Shown in pieces: positions 26,383-36,142 of a stretch of 64,000 bases of DNA; within the stretch, counting starts at the first letter, position 1; each line of letters opens with the position of its first letter. The notes beneath the pieces are model-generated. The model searched no databases. It saw nothing but the letters and a program-made list of their open reading frames with translations, and was not told the DNA's origin. The stretch covers positions 124,001 through 188,000 of the forward strand of contig NZ_CAJHOA010000007.1 in NCBI RefSeq assembly GCF_905120345.1, given 5' to 3'. A program made the translations under genes and the position numbers. This DNA is from Denitrificimonas caeni (GTDB lineage: Bacteria > Pseudomonadota > Gammaproteobacteria > Pseudomonadales > Pseudomonadaceae).

Positions 26383-28047
26383 TTATTGTGGATGGCGCAG
26401 TTGTGCACGTAAAATTTTGCCAACCGGCGACTTCGGTAACTGCTCACGAAATTCAATGTGTTTGGGCACTTTATAAGCGGTCAACTGCTGACGACAGTGT
26501 TCGATAATCGCAGCGGCAGTGAGCGCGCCAGTGCGCACGCAAATATAAGCGTAAACCGCTTCACCAGTGTTGTCATCGGGTCGACCAATCACTGCCACCT
26601 CCAGCACATCAGGATGCTCAGCAATCACTCCCTCAACCTCATTGGGATAAACATTAAAGCCTGAAACTAAAATAATATCTTTTTTACGATCAACAATTTG
26701 TAAAAAACCTTGCTCGTCCATCACCGCCATATCACCGGTAAAGAACCAGCCAGCACGTAAGCTGTCTTGACTTTCTTGCGGCTGATTTAAGTACTCAGTA
26801 ATCACGTGTGGGCCACGTACCGCTAACTCGCCGGCCTCGCCAAAGGCTAAGTCTTGACCATCCTCACCAACAATACGCACCTCACAAGCAGGCAAGGGTA
26901 GACCGACATAACCTAATTTGACCTGATCAGTTGGCGGGTTAAGCGATACAAAACAACTGGTTTCAGTCAGACCATAACCTTCCAAAATTGGACAAATGCG
27001 CTGCTGCCATTGCGTTGCCGTACTGGACCTTAATGCTGTGCCACCCGACACCACATACTTAAGGTGCAGCGGCGTTTCAGTAAACCAAGGCTCAGCCAAT
27101 AAACCTGCATACAAGGTGTCGACACCCGTCATCCAGCCTATTTTAAAGTGAGCAAACGCCGGCTTAAGATTGCTTAAAGGCCGTGGATTAGGCACCAATA
27201 CATTGCAGGCACCTAACTTAAAAAACAGTAAGAAATTAAAGTTAAAAGCAAAAATATGGTACAGAGGTAGTGCTGTAAGGATCATCTCACCAGGCTCTAT
27301 AGCAATCTCATAGGCATTAACATAGACCTGAGCCATTTCTACCACGGCCAGTAAGTTAGCATGAGTTAACGGCGCGCCTTTACTGCGGCCGGTGGTGCCG
27401 CCGGTGTATTGATACAAAGCAATCGGATATGCGTCACGCTGCACCTCAGGTAGCTGCTCACCGAGGTGCAGGGCATCAGTAAAAGTATGATACTGAATCG
27501 AAGCCAACTCTAATTGAATACCTAAATGCTGGCGAATCGCACTGGCAAACGGTTCGGCAAAAAAATCACTGATCGAAGTCAGCACCAATTGCAAGCCGTA
27601 CTCTTCAACCACAGGCTTCACAGTGTTGGCAAATAGGTCTGCAGCAATTAATAGCTTGGCATTGCTATCTTGAATTTGCAGAGCAACTTCACGAGCAGTG
27701 TACAGCGGATTCATATTGGTAATGATCAAGCCTGCTTTCCAAGCGCCCATTACTGCAATGGGATAATGCAAGCTGGTGGGCAGCTGGATCGCTACGACAT
27801 CACCACGCTGTAAACCTTGCGCGACTAAAAAGCGCGCAAAAGCACTGGATAAATCATCCACCTGCTTAAACGTTAAGCTCTGTTGTAAGCCGTTGGGTAA
27901 CACCATAGTGAAAGCGTGACGCTCAGGATGTTGTCTAGCACCTTGTACGGCAAACTGAGCCACACTGCCTTGCGTAACATCCGCCTGCATTTGATAGTCG
28001 CGTAAAGAGACTGGATAGCTTTTCAGCCATGGATTAACTGCCGTCAT
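26383..28047 (-). CDS. Long-chain fatty acid-CoA ligase (FadD-like)
   Basis: A 554-aa AMP-forming acyl-CoA synthetase. The AMP-binding P-loop is YTGGTTGRSKGAPLTHANL near residue 215, the adenine motif is EGYGLTETS, the ribose contact is GWFFTGDMAVMDEQGF, the hinge is VDRKKDIILVSGFNVYPNEVE and the catalytic lysine is in KSPVGKILR near the C terminus. Length is typical for FadD (about 560). It is divergent from the TetR gene with a 21-bp operator in the shared promoter. It probably activates fatty acids for beta-oxidation with the acyl-CoA dehydrogenases at 52-56 kb, though the chain length is not readable. Confidence 0.9.
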   Translation of the reverse strand: MTAVNPWLKSYPVSLRDYQMQADVTQGSVAQFAVQGARQHPERHAFTMVLPNGLQQSLTFKQVDDLSSAFARFLVAQGLQRGDVVAIQLPTSLHYPIAVMGAWKAGLIITNMNPLYTAREVALQIQDSNAKLLIAADLFANTVKPVVEEYGLQLVLTSISDFFAEPFASAIRQHLGIQLELASIQYHTFTDALHLGEQLPEVQRDAYPIALYQYTGGTTGRSKGAPLTHANLLAVVEMAQVYVNAYEIAIEPGEMILTALPLYHIFAFNFNFLLFFKLGACNVLVPNPRPLSNLKPAFAHFKIGWMTGVDTLYAGLLAEPWFTETPLHLKYVVSGGTALRSSTATQWQQRICPILEGYGLTETSCFVSLNPPTDQVKLGYVGLPLPACEVRIVGEDGQDLAFGEAGELAVRGPHVITEYLNQPQESQDSLRAGWFFTGDMAVMDEQGFLQIVDRKKDIILVSGFNVYPNEVEGVIAEHPDVLEVAVIGRPDDNTGEAVYAYICVRTGALTAAAIIEHCRQQLTAYKVPKHIEFREQLPKSPVGKILRAQLRHPQ

Positions 28048-28109
28048 CTTGATACTCCACAGAATATTATTGTTATTAACAGCTGAGCTATTTACTGAGG
28101 TTATAATTG

Positions 28110-28130
28110 AATCTTAACACTGTCAAGATT
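28110..28130. promoter_or_regulatory. Predicted TetR operator between fadD-like gene and tetR
   Basis: A 21-bp inverted repeat, AATCTTAACA-c-TGTCAAGATT, whose arms match at 9 of 10 positions. It lies 63 bases upstream of the ligase start and 60 bases upstream of the TetR start, where one dimer could repress both genes. The sequence differs from the PsrA-type box at 52437. Confidence 0.65.
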
Positions 28131-28190
28131 ATAAGCAGTGCTAAGATACAACTATTCTTAAATCGTTTTATGCAGGCTAAGGGGCTTTCT

Positions 28191-28826
28191 GTGAGCATAA
28201 ACCAACGCCATTCTCGTCAGCATTACCACGTAGGCAATTTAGCTGAGCAACTGTTATCTAGCGCACGCACAATGTTAGAAGAGGTGGGTGCCGCAAAGTT
28301 GTCAATGCGCGCACTTTGCAATGCTCTAGGAGTCACACCTACTGCGGCTTATCATCACTTTAGCAATCGTGCTGAATTGCTCGCACAACTGGCGACAGAA
28401 GGGTACTTAGAGCTGGCAGAGGTACTTAATGAAAAAAGTGCGACGCTGTCTATAGCAGAAAAAATGCGTGGTTTTTGTTTAATTTATCTTGGTTTTGCAC
28501 GCCGTAATACCGCGCTCTATCAACTGATGTTTGGGCCGCAGTTAGCGCTTGAAAACATGCCCGAACACCTGAGTAGCGCACGCCAACTTGCCTTTTCCAG
28601 ATTGGAAATGATGGTTGCAGATTTGCTTCAGCAACCACATGACAGCATAGAGGTACGCAGCGCGGCACTGGCCAGCTGGTCCTATATTCATGGTCTCACC
28701 TCATTACTGCTGCATGATGTTTTACAGCAACCTGCTGGGGTGTCTGATCAACGTATTATTGAGCGAACTTTAGCGGCTTTTGAGGTATTGTTCAGAGGGC
28801 ATGCTGCATCCATCAACACCGTTTAA
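28191..28826 (+). CDS. TetR-family transcriptional regulator
   Basis: A 211-aa repressor-like protein. The helix-turn-helix is AKLSMRALCNALGVTPTAAYHHFSNRAELLAQLA near residues 35-68, and the C-terminal part resembles the WHG-type ligand domain (YLGFARRNTALYQLMFG, ASWSYIHGLTSLLL). I start at GTG 28191, which has AAGGGG at proper spacing; the longer frame to a TTG at 28107 would overlap the operator at 28110-28130. It is divergent from the acyl-CoA ligase and likely senses an acyl-CoA. The ogt gene follows 22 bases downstream. Confidence 0.88.
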   Translation: MSINQRHSRQHYHVGNLAEQLLSSARTMLEEVGAAKLSMRALCNALGVTPTAAYHHFSNRAELLAQLATEGYLELAEVLNEKSATLSIAEKMRGFCLIYLGFARRNTALYQLMFGPQLALENMPEHLSSARQLAFSRLEMMVADLLQQPHDSIEVRSAALASWSYIHGLTSLLLHDVLQQPAGVSDQRIIERTLAAFEVLFRGHAASINTV

Positions 28827-28848
28827 TCGCCTTATACAAGGAGTTTGT

Positions 28849-29370
28849 ATGCCGAAGCAACCAGAAAATATCATTGAGTTCTCTAGCTTTAAAACGCCTT
28901 TTGCTACGATTTTATTAGCCCGCAGTGAGCGCGGCGTATGCACTATTTTATTGGGCGATACGCCAGCAGAACTGTACGCTGACTTACAACAGCGCTTACC
29001 CAAAGCTCAGTTAATCAAAAACGATCAGGCACTCGCACCCTTATTAAAATCGATCACTGATTTTTTAGCTGCGCCACAGACACCACTGGATTTCCCTCTG
29101 GATATCCAAGGCAGTGACTTTCAGAAAAGTGTTTGGGCGGTGTTGCAGAGTATTCCAGTCGGGCAAACCTTGAGCTATAGCGAAGTTGCCGAGCGGTTAC
29201 AGAAACCTAAGGCGGTCCGCGCGGTGGCTAATGCGTGCGCCGCTAACCCTTTGGCACTGGTGATCCCATGCCATCGTATTTTACGTGCCGATGGCGCAAT
29301 CTCGGGTTATCGCTGGGGCGTCGAACGTAAGCGCGCGTTACTGGCTAAAGAGCAACAAGCCGGCCAATAG
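28849..29370 (+). CDS. ogt: Methylated-DNA-protein-cysteine methyltransferase
   Basis: A 173-aa suicide DNA repair protein that moves the alkyl group from O6-methylguanine to its own cysteine. The active site is Cys141 in LVIPCHRILR. The DNA-binding helix-turn-helix is SYSEVAERLQKPKAVRAVANACAANP in part, and the C-terminal SGYRWGVERKRALL completes the family pattern. There is no Ada-type regulatory domain, so the stand-alone Ogt class fits. ATG at 28849 follows AAGGAGTTTGT. It is probably co-transcribed with the TetR gene. Confidence 0.93.
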   Translation: MPKQPENIIEFSSFKTPFATILLARSERGVCTILLGDTPAELYADLQQRLPKAQLIKNDQALAPLLKSITDFLAAPQTPLDFPLDIQGSDFQKSVWAVLQSIPVGQTLSYSEVAERLQKPKAVRAVANACAANPLALVIPCHRILRADGAISGYRWGVERKRALLAKEQQAGQ

Positions 29371-29391
29371 ATGCTGCGCTTTAATACTAAA

Positions 29392-30366
29392 TTAGGCGTC
29401 AGCGCGTGGCGCGTAGCTAAATACATCCGCGTGCATTTGCTCAGGTTGCATGCCGGCGGCCACCAATGCATCAAAAGTGCCATAGACCATCGCTGGTGAG
29501 CCGCTAACAATCACCCGATAGTCACCGAGGTGCTGAATATCGCTGCACACTGCTTGATAGAGCAGACCGACGCGTCCATTCCAACCGCTATCGTCACTGA
29601 CGATCTGGTGAAAATGTAGATTGCTCATACTCTGCCACGCCGGTAAATCCTGCAGAGTATAAAAATCGTTAGCCACTCGGGCGCCCCAATACACATGAAT
29701 CGGTTGGCTAAAACCAGTGGCACGGCAATGCTCAACTAAGCTGCGCACTTGCGCCATTCCTGTACCTGCGGCAATCAACAGTAAAGGGCGCGGGTCAGCA
29801 ACGGCTAAATGCACATCACCAAAAGGCATTTGCACGCGAGCCATACGTTCTTTTTGCAGATACTTGAGTAAATCCACCGCCACATTATCACGGGCGAGAA
29901 TATGCAACTCCAAATCGCGGCCTTGCTGCGGGGCAGAAGCGATGGAAAACGCGCTGGACTCGCCGTTCTCACGCTCAAGCAACAAGTACTGACCAGAATG
30001 ATAACGTACGACTTTGCCAGCGGGCAGACGCAAATGCACGGAAAATACATCAGCACCCAAGGGCGTGACACTAACCAGCTGGCAGGCCACTTTGCACAAA
30101 GGCAACTCATGAGCAGCAAGAACACCGTCCCACTGCAATTCACAATCACTTAACGGTTCCGCCAAGCAGGTAAATAACTCACCGGACTGGAAAATATCAT
30201 CGCCTTGGCGCACGCTACCGCTGATTAAGTTGGCTGCGCAAATATGACAATTACCATTACGGCAACTTTGTGGCGCATCAAAACCTAAGCGCCGCGCCGC
30301 ATCAATAATTTTTTCACCAGGCAACAACTCAATAACATGCCCTGACGGTTGTAACATCACTTTCAT
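29392..30366 (-). CDS. Ferredoxin-NAD(P)H reductase-like oxidoreductase (2Fe-2S + FAD/NAD)
   Basis: A 324-aa three-domain protein. The N-terminal plant-type [2Fe-2S] domain has CRNGNCHICAANLISG with a distal LFTCLAEP. The FAD domain has GQYLLLERENGESSAFSIAS, and the NAD domain begins LLLIAAGTGMAQVRSL and ends VIVSGSPAMVYGTFDALVAAGM. The same layout occurs in CDP-6-deoxy-glucoseen reductase-like proteins, MmoC and toluate reductases. ATG at 30366 is chosen because it opens directly into the ferredoxin domain. It follows ubiD by 49 bases, as in other pseudomonads, so a role linked to quinone synthesis or to UbiD is plausible but not shown. Confidence 0.85.
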   Translation of the reverse strand: MKVMLQPSGHVIELLPGEKIIDAARRLGFDAPQSCRNGNCHICAANLISGSVRQGDDIFQSGELFTCLAEPLSDCELQWDGVLAAHELPLCKVACQLVSVTPLGADVFSVHLRLPAGKVVRYHSGQYLLLERENGESSAFSIASAPQQGRDLELHILARDNVAVDLLKYLQKERMARVQMPFGDVHLAVADPRPLLLIAAGTGMAQVRSLVEHCRATGFSQPIHVYWGARVANDFYTLQDLPAWQSMSNLHFHQIVSDDSGWNGRVGLLYQAVCSDIQHLGDYRVIVSGSPAMVYGTFDALVAAGMQPEQMHADVFSYAPRADA

Positions 30367-30415
30367 GCGTAACCTACTTCCTTTGTATGCATTGCATCGT
30401 TCTGACTCAAATGCA

Positions 30416-31882
30416 TCAATCAATACCCAGCTCAGACCACATTTCATCAACTCGTGCTTTAATGACGGGATCTTGCTCGATCACCGTGCCCCACTCACGC
30501 GAGGTTTCACCTGGCCACTTGTTCGTTGCATCCAAGCCCATTTTGCTGCCTAAACCTGAGACAGGAGAAGCAAAATCGAGATAATCAATCGGCGTATTAT
30601 CAATTAATACGGTATCGCGACTGGGGTCCATACGCGTGGTAATCGCCCAAATCACATCATTCCAATCACGCGTATTAATATCGTCATCCACCACAATAAC
30701 GAACTTGGTATACATAAACTGGCGTAAGAAACTCCACACACCGAGCATCACGCGCTTGGCATGACCAGGGTATTGTTTCTTAATGCTAACCACGGCCATC
30801 CGGTAGGAACAGCCTTCAGGCGGCAGGTAAAAATCAATAATTTCCGGGAATTGCTTTTGCAAGATAGGCACAAATACTTCATTGAGTGCCACACCCAAAA
30901 TGGCGGGCTCATCCGGTGGACGACCGGTGTAAGTACTGTGGTAAATCGGGTTTTTACGATGGGTAATGCGCTCCACAGTAAAGACTGGGAAGCTATCCAC
31001 TTCATTGTAATAGCCGGTGTGATCACCGTAAGGGCCTTCATCAGCCATTTCGCCAGGGTAAATATGCCCTTCTAAAATCATTTCGGCTTGTGCTGGAACC
31101 TGTAAATCACTGCCAATGGCTTTCACCAACTCGGTACGCGAACCACGCAGTAAGCCGGCAAAGGCATACTCAGATAAAGTGTCTGGAACTGGCGTCACTG
31201 CACCCAAAATAGTTGCCGGATCTGCACCTAAAGCCACAGCAACAGGGTAGGGACGATCAGGGTACTTCTGGCACCATTCCCGGAAATCCAACGCACCGCC
31301 GCGGTGGCTGAGCCAACGCATAATCACTTTATTGCGACCCAACACTTGCTGACGATAAATACCGAGATTCTGTCGTTCTTTATTTGGGCCTTTAGTGATG
31401 GTTAAACCCCAGGTAATCAGCGGAGCAGCATCACCCGGCCAACAGGTCTGGATCGGCAAGGCGGTCAAATCGACATCCTCACCTTCAATAATGACTTCTT
31501 GGCAGGCTCCGTCTTTACGTACTTTAGGCGCCATCGCCAAGACTTTTTTAAACATCGGCAGCTTATTCCACGCGTCCTTAAAGCCTTTTGGTGGTTCAGG
31601 TTCTTTAAGGGCTGCGAGCAACTTACCAATCTCACGCAATTCAGACGTACTCTCAGCGCCCATACCTAAGGCAACGCGTTGCGGAGTACCAAAGAGGTTA
31701 CCCAGCACCGGCATGGAAAAGCCAGTAGGATTTTCAAACAGTAGCGCCGGTCCAGCTTTACGCAAAGTACGGTCGCAGATTTCTGTCATTTCTAAAACGG
31801 GGGAGACGGGGACTTGAATGCGTTTGAGCTCACCACGCTGTTCAAGGCCGCGAATGAAGTCTCGAAGATCAGTATATTGCAT
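30416..31882 (-). CDS. ubiD: 4-hydroxy-3-polyprenylbenzoate decarboxylase UbiD
   Basis: A 488-aa prenylated-FMN decarboxylase of ubiquinone synthesis. The N terminus [22 protein letters not shown] is that of UbiD. Conserved parts include [36 protein letters not shown] (with the E-x-P-x-G-D active-site region), [17 protein letters not shown] and [20 protein letters not shown] (metal site). Length is near E. coli UbiD (497). The window does not contain ubiX, whose product makes the cofactor. The gene lies 87 bases after rho on the same strand. Confidence 0.96.
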   Translation of the reverse strand: MQYTDLRDFIRGLEQRGELKRIQVPVSPVLEMTEICDRTLRKAGPALLFENPTGFSMPVLGNLFGTPQRVALGMGAESTSELREIGKLLAALKEPEPPKGFKDAWNKLPMFKKVLAMAPKVRKDGACQEVIIEGEDVDLTALPIQTCWPGDAAPLITWGLTITKGPNKERQNLGIYRQQVLGRNKVIMRWLSHRGGALDFREWCQKYPDRPYPVAVALGADPATILGAVTPVPDTLSEYAFAGLLRGSRTELVKAIGSDLQVPAQAEMILEGHIYPGEMADEGPYGDHTGYYNEVDSFPVFTVERITHRKNPIYHSTYTGRPPDEPAILGVALNEVFVPILQKQFPEIIDFYLPPEGCSYRMAVVSIKKQYPGHAKRVMLGVWSFLRQFMYTKFVIVVDDDINTRDWNDVIWAITTRMDPSRDTVLIDNTPIDYLDFASPVSGLGSKMGLDATNKWPGETSREWGTVIEQDPVIKARVDEMWSELGID

Positions 31883-31969
31883 GATGGTATCCGTAGCAGA
31901 TCAAGCGCTGAACGGGGGCTTATGCTGCAAGCAGGCACCCGTTCATAGCTTTCGATACTAAAACTAAGA

Positions 31970-33232
31970 TTATTTGCTGCGCTTCATCGACATAAAAAAC
32001 TCTTCGTTAGTTTTTGTGTCTTTGAGTTTATCGAGCAAAAATTCGATAGCTGCAGTTTCATCCATAGGATGTAACAACTTGCGCAAAATCCACATGCGCT
32101 GCAGCTCATCTTCGCTGGTTAATAGCTCTTCACGACGGGTACCTGAGCGATTGATATTGATCGCAGGGAACACGCGTTTTTCAGCAATACGGCGCTCAAG
32201 TTGCAGCTCCATATTACCGGTACCTTTAAACTCTTCGTAAATCACTTCATCCATTTTCGAACCGGTCTCAACTAGAGCGGTAGCGATAATAGTTAATGAT
32301 CCACCTTCTTCGATATTACGTGCAGCACCAAAGAAACGCTTAGGCTTTTCGAGTGCGTGTGCATCCACACCACCGGTGAGTACTTTACCGGAGCTAGGAA
32401 TAACAGTGTTGTAAGCACGCGCTAAACGGGTGATGGAATCGAGCAAAATCACCACATCTTTTTTGTGCTCAACCAAACGCTTGGCTTTTTCGATGACCAT
32501 TTCCGCCACTTGTACGTGACGTGTAGGTGGCTCATCAAAGGTTGAAGCAACCACTTCGCCGCGCACGGTGCGCTGCATTTCGGTCACTTCTTCAGGGCGC
32601 TCATCAATCAGCAAAACGATAAGGTGGCACTCTGGATTATTACGCGTGATATTGGAGGCAATATTTTGCAGCATAATTGTTTTACCGGCTTTTGGCGGTG
32701 CAACAATTAAACCGCGCTGGCCTTTACCAATCGGTGCAGCCAAATCAATCACGCGTCCGGTCAAGTCTTCAGTCGAGCCATTACCGATTTCCATCATTAA
32801 GCGCTTAGTCGGAAATAGCGGCGTCAGGTTTTCAAACAGAATTTTATTGCGTGCATTCTCTGGACGATCAAAGTTGATCGAGTCCACTTTTAGTAATGCA
32901 AAATAACGTTCACCTTCTTTAGGTGGGCGAATTTTACCAATAATGGTGTCGCCTGTTCTTAAGTTAAAACGGCGAATTTGGCTCGGTGATACATAAATAT
33001 CATCCGGCCCTGCGAGGTAAGACGAGTCTGCTGAGCGCAGAAAGCCAAAGCCATCTTGCAGAATTTCAAGTACGCCATCGCCAGAAATTTCTTCACCACT
33101 GCGCGCATGACGCTTAAGCAATGAGAAAATAATATCTTGCTTACGTGAACGAGCCATATTATCGAGGCCCATTTGTTCAGCGAGTTCTAGCAATTCAGCA
33201 ACAGGTTTTTGTTTTAGTTCGGTCAGATTCAT
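31970..33232 (-). CDS. rho: Transcription termination factor Rho
   Basis: The 420-aa hexameric RNA helicase ends many transcripts. It begins [22 protein letters not shown] and has the RNA-binding cold-shock-like domain ([30 protein letters not shown]). The Walker A is [10 protein letters not shown] near residue 180, the Q-loop [13 protein letters not shown] and the arginine-finger region [30 protein letters not shown] are intact. Length equals the usual 419-420 aa. It is preceded by a 242-base leader after trxA. Confidence 0.98.
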   Translation of the reverse strand: MNLTELKQKPVAELLELAEQMGLDNMARSRKQDIIFSLLKRHARSGEEISGDGVLEILQDGFGFLRSADSSYLAGPDDIYVSPSQIRRFNLRTGDTIIGKIRPPKEGERYFALLKVDSINFDRPENARNKILFENLTPLFPTKRLMMEIGNGSTEDLTGRVIDLAAPIGKGQRGLIVAPPKAGKTIMLQNIASNITRNNPECHLIVLLIDERPEEVTEMQRTVRGEVVASTFDEPPTRHVQVAEMVIEKAKRLVEHKKDVVILLDSITRLARAYNTVIPSSGKVLTGGVDAHALEKPKRFFGAARNIEEGGSLTIIATALVETGSKMDEVIYEEFKGTGNMELQLERRIAEKRVFPAININRSGTRREELLTSEDELQRMWILRKLLHPMDETAAIEFLLDKLKDTKTNEEFFMSMKRSK

Positions 33233-33407
33233 AGGGAATGACGATGATATAATTTAGAAGGAATGAGCAAGCACTTAGCTTGGGAAGCGTACCGCGAGGA
33301 GAACATTCGATTGTTTGTTCAGAACCGTAAAGATTTCGGCGACGGCAACGCAGATTTCGTAACGGTTTGGACGCTACGTTTATGGAATCTACCACTTGCA
33401 AAGGCTT

Positions 33408-33446
33408 ACGTCTAGTATGTGTATCAACAAAGTACAGACTAGACGT
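33408..33446. repeat. Inverted repeat between trxA and rho
   Basis: A 9-bp perfect inverted repeat (ACGTCTAGT / ACTAGACGT) with a 21-base loop lies 28 bases after the trxA stop and inside the upstream region of rho. It lacks a U-tract. It may end trxA messages in a Rho-dependent manner or form part of the rho leader; no function is shown. Confidence 0.45.
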
Positions 33447-33474
33447 CAGCCTATTTGAGCGATTGACGCTGCAA

Positions 33475-33801
33475 TTAGATGTGGCTTTCCAAGAAAGCGA
33501 CTAATTGGCTTTTTGATAATGCACCCACTTTAGTTGCTTCAACGTTGCCGTTTTTAAACAACATCAAAGTTGGGATACCACGCACACCATATTTTGGTGG
33601 GGTGGCTTGGTTATCATCGATATTCAATTTGCAAATTTTAACTTTGCCAGCAAACTCAGCGGCAACATCTTCTAAGACAGGAGCAATCATTTTGCAAGGA
33701 CCGCACCACTCCGCCCAGTAGTCAACTAGCACAGGGCCGTCAGCTTGCAATACATCTTGATCAAAACTCGAATCGCTAATATTGGTAATGTGATCGCTCA
33801 T
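33475..33801 (-). CDS. trxA: Thioredoxin 1
   Basis: A 108-aa cytoplasmic thioredoxin with the redox motif Cys33-Gly-Pro-Cys36 in [16 protein letters not shown] and the cis-proline loop [13 protein letters not shown]. The ATG at 33801 has GGAGAGG upstream and gives the normal length; the in-frame extension to 33843 adds 14 residues that are not family-like. trxA next to rho and ppx is the same neighbourhood as in P. aeruginosa. Confidence 0.97.
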   Translation of the reverse strand: MSDHITNISDSSFDQDVLQADGPVLVDYWAEWCGPCKMIAPVLEDVAAEFAGKVKICKLNIDDNQATPPKYGVRGIPTLMLFKNGNVEATKVGALSKSQLVAFLESHI

Positions 33802-33997
33802 GAAACCTCTCCGTAACGCGGATGCAAAATAAAGTGTCAACAATAATAGCCTGAGTTAGCCCTTAACGAAAGTAACCCTGCATAACGCTGCAGTAATTTT
33901 CCTTTTATTTTATCTTTGTACCTTGCGTTGCTTATTTAAATTGGCGAATCTGCCATGGCATGGCAGGATAGCTGTATTATTTTTTTGGAATAGTGGT

Positions 33998-35500
33998 ATG
34001 CCCAACTCTGCTCCTAAGCACTTCCCACTGATTGCCGCCATTGATCTGGGTTCTAATAGCTTCCATATGGTGCTGGCCAAAACGGATCAACGGGAAATCC
34101 GTATTCTTGAACGTATTGGCGAAAAGGTACAGTTGGCTGCAGGCATCAGTGCAGAGCTGGAGTTACAAGATGACGCCATAGAGCGCGGTCTTGACTGCCT
34201 GCGCCGTTTCGCCCAGCTGATCAATGGCTTGCCACAGGGCGCAGTCCGTATTGTCGGGACCAGTTCGTTGCGGGTTGCGCACAACCGGCAAGCGTTTATT
34301 CAGCGCGCGGAAGAGATTCTAGGTCACGATGTTGATGTTATTTCCGGTCGTGAAGAAGCCCGTCTTATTTATCTTGGCGTTTCTCATACGTTGGCGGATG
34401 CTCCAGGTAAGCGCCTCGTGATTGATATTGGCGGTGGTAGTACTGAATTTATCATTGGCCAGCAGTTTGAATCGCAATTGCGCGGCAGTTTACAGATGGG
34501 CTGTGTGAGCTTTACCCAGCGCTTCTTTAAAGACGGCAAAGTCACTCCCTCGCGCTATGCACAAGCCTATACAGCCGCCCGTCTTGAGTTGATGGAGCTT
34601 GAGCAAAGCCTACGCCGTATGGGCTGGCAAGATACCGTCGGTGCGTCAGGTACGATTCGCTCTATTGGCCAAGCATTGGCTGCGGCAAACCTAACCAACG
34701 GTGAAATCACCAGTCAAGGACTGACATGGCTAAAGCGTAAAGTGCTTAAAATTGCGGATATCAGCAAGATTGATATTGCTGGCGTTAAGCCTGAACGTAG
34801 TGCAATTTTGCCCGCTGGCCTAGCGATTATGGAGGCTATCTTTGATGCGTTAGGCCTTGAGCAAATGATGCCTTGTGATGGCGCTTTGCGTGAAGGTGTG
34901 CTCTACGACTTATTGGGCCGTCATCAGCATGAGGATGTTCGTGAGCGCTCAATTCAAGCGCTGATGGAACGTAGCCATGTTGATCTTGAGCATGCCAGAA
35001 AAGTTGAGTGTAAAGCCTTGCAAGCGCTTGAGCAGGTGGCCGAGGCCTGGCAACTCAAAGAAGAGTGGCACAGCGACATCCTCAGCTGGGCAGCACGAGT
35101 ACACGAAGTGGGTCTCGATATTGCCCATTACCATTACCACAAGCACGGCGCCTATTTAGTAGAGCATTCTGACTTAGCCGGTTTCTCACGACAAGACCAA
35201 CAAATGCTCGCTCTATTGGTGCGCGGTCATCGACGTAATATTCCCAAAGAGCGTTTTATCGAATTCGCTGAAGAAGGCCAGCAGCTGTTACGTTTATGTA
35301 TTCTGCTGCGTTTTTCTATTCTTTTACACCATATTCGTGGTTCGCAAGAAGTGCCTGATCTACAACTGATTGCCGGAGAAAACAGCTTACAAATCCGTTT
35401 CCCAGAGCTCTGGCTGGAGAACAACCCATTAACCGCTGCTGACTTTGAAAAAGAAGCCGACTGGTTAAAGCGTATCGATTTCACCTTGGAAGCTGAGTAG
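33998..35500 (+). CDS. ppx: Exopolyphosphatase
   Basis: The 500-aa enzyme removes terminal phosphate from long-chain polyphosphate. The actin-like fold motifs are clear: [16 protein letters not shown] near the start, [29 protein letters not shown], and the HD-like C-terminal half with [21 protein letters not shown] start at ATG 33998 with GGAA upstream. In P. aeruginosa ppk lies beside ppx; here the DUF3301 gene and dnaA follow instead and no ppk is present in the window, which agrees with a rearrangement breakpoint nearby. Confidence 0.95.
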   Translation: MPNSAPKHFPLIAAIDLGSNSFHMVLAKTDQREIRILERIGEKVQLAAGISAELELQDDAIERGLDCLRRFAQLINGLPQGAVRIVGTSSLRVAHNRQAFIQRAEEILGHDVDVISGREEARLIYLGVSHTLADAPGKRLVIDIGGGSTEFIIGQQFESQLRGSLQMGCVSFTQRFFKDGKVTPSRYAQAYTAARLELMELEQSLRRMGWQDTVGASGTIRSIGQALAAANLTNGEITSQGLTWLKRKVLKIADISKIDIAGVKPERSAILPAGLAIMEAIFDALGLEQMMPCDGALREGVLYDLLGRHQHEDVRERSIQALMERSHVDLEHARKVECKALQALEQVAEAWQLKEEWHSDILSWAARVHEVGLDIAHYHYHKHGAYLVEHSDLAGFSRQDQQMLALLVRGHRRNIPKERFIEFAEEGQQLLRLCILLRFSILLHHIRGSQEVPDLQLIAGENSLQIRFPELWLENNPLTAADFEKEADWLKRIDFTLEAE

Positions 35501-35535
35501 TTTTTCAGCCGCACGGTGGTGAGCAGCGTTACATT

Positions 35536-35976
35536 CTAGCGTTCATCACCACTGTGCTTATTATTTTGCCAATGATGCAAGTCAACCACATTATTATTTG
35601 GCATATCGCGACAAGATTGTGTTTCTACAACAATTGCGCCGTGGGCATCATGGCGACTACTAGGCATAGGATAGGCCTGCAGTTCAATTTGCGCTAAATG
35701 CTGGCCAAACATAGCTACAGTGCCCGCAAGACGCTCTTGACTGGTCACGGTAAACTCAAAACCATAGACTCGAGCTAAGCGCTTCTGGCCTTTACCATCG
35801 CGGATTATTCGCCAACCTTTTAACGCAACATTACCGTCGAGTAACTGCACCTGCTGCTTGTCACAATGCTGGCGTACAAAACTTAAAGCGCGCTCACGCA
35901 CACCATGTCCGCGCCATAGCCATGCGATAGCTAAGGCCACTAATAGCCAAGCAAATAGCTCTCCCAGTGTAATCAT
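35536..35976 (-). CDS. DUF3301 family membrane-anchored protein
   Basis: A 146-aa protein with one N-terminal hydrophobic helix (LFAWLLVALAIAWLWRGHGV) followed by a soluble part that contains ALSFVRQHCDKQQVQLLDGNVALKGWRI and RLARVYGFEFTVTSQERLAGTV, typical of DUF3301. It is probably anchored in the inner membrane with the C-terminal part in the cytoplasm. ATG at 35976 is preferred over two near upstream starts because GGTGAT precedes it. It converges with ppx (36 bases) and is divergent from dnaA. Function unknown. Confidence 0.82.
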   Translation of the reverse strand: MITLGELFAWLLVALAIAWLWRGHGVRERALSFVRQHCDKQQVQLLDGNVALKGWRIIRDGKGQKRLARVYGFEFTVTSQERLAGTVAMFGQHLAQIELQAYPMPSSRHDAHGAIVVETQSCRDMPNNNVVDLHHWQNNKHSGDER

Positions 35977-36072
35977 GTGCATCACCGTAATTATGTCTTT
36001 TTAATATTGACTAGTGGAGCTGTGCGCGAGGGTGTGCATCACCAATAAACAGACAGCTATTTTTATTGGCCC

Positions 36073-36081
36073 TGTGGATAA
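36073..36081 (-). promoter_or_regulatory. DnaA box upstream of dnaA
   Basis: TGTGGATAA, the exact complement of a TTATCCACA DnaA box, lies 62 bases before the dnaA start. A weaker copy with one mismatch is at 36033-36041. Two sites are enough for autoregulation of dnaA but are far fewer than the cluster at 60.2 kb. Confidence 0.75.
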
Positions 36082-36142
36082 CTTTTCCTCTGACAGCTAC
36101 AATAGCAGATCGTAACTTCTATGTTTTACTTGAGGGATCTCT

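Noticed and set aside
31395-31817. 140-aa plus-strand reading frame inside ubiD
   Set aside because: Antisense to ubiD with no family features; treated as a shadow.
36000-36142. oriC at the dnaA promoter
   Set aside because: Only one perfect and one weak DnaA box are present, against four perfect boxes at 60.2 kb; kept as a dnaA autoregulatory site.
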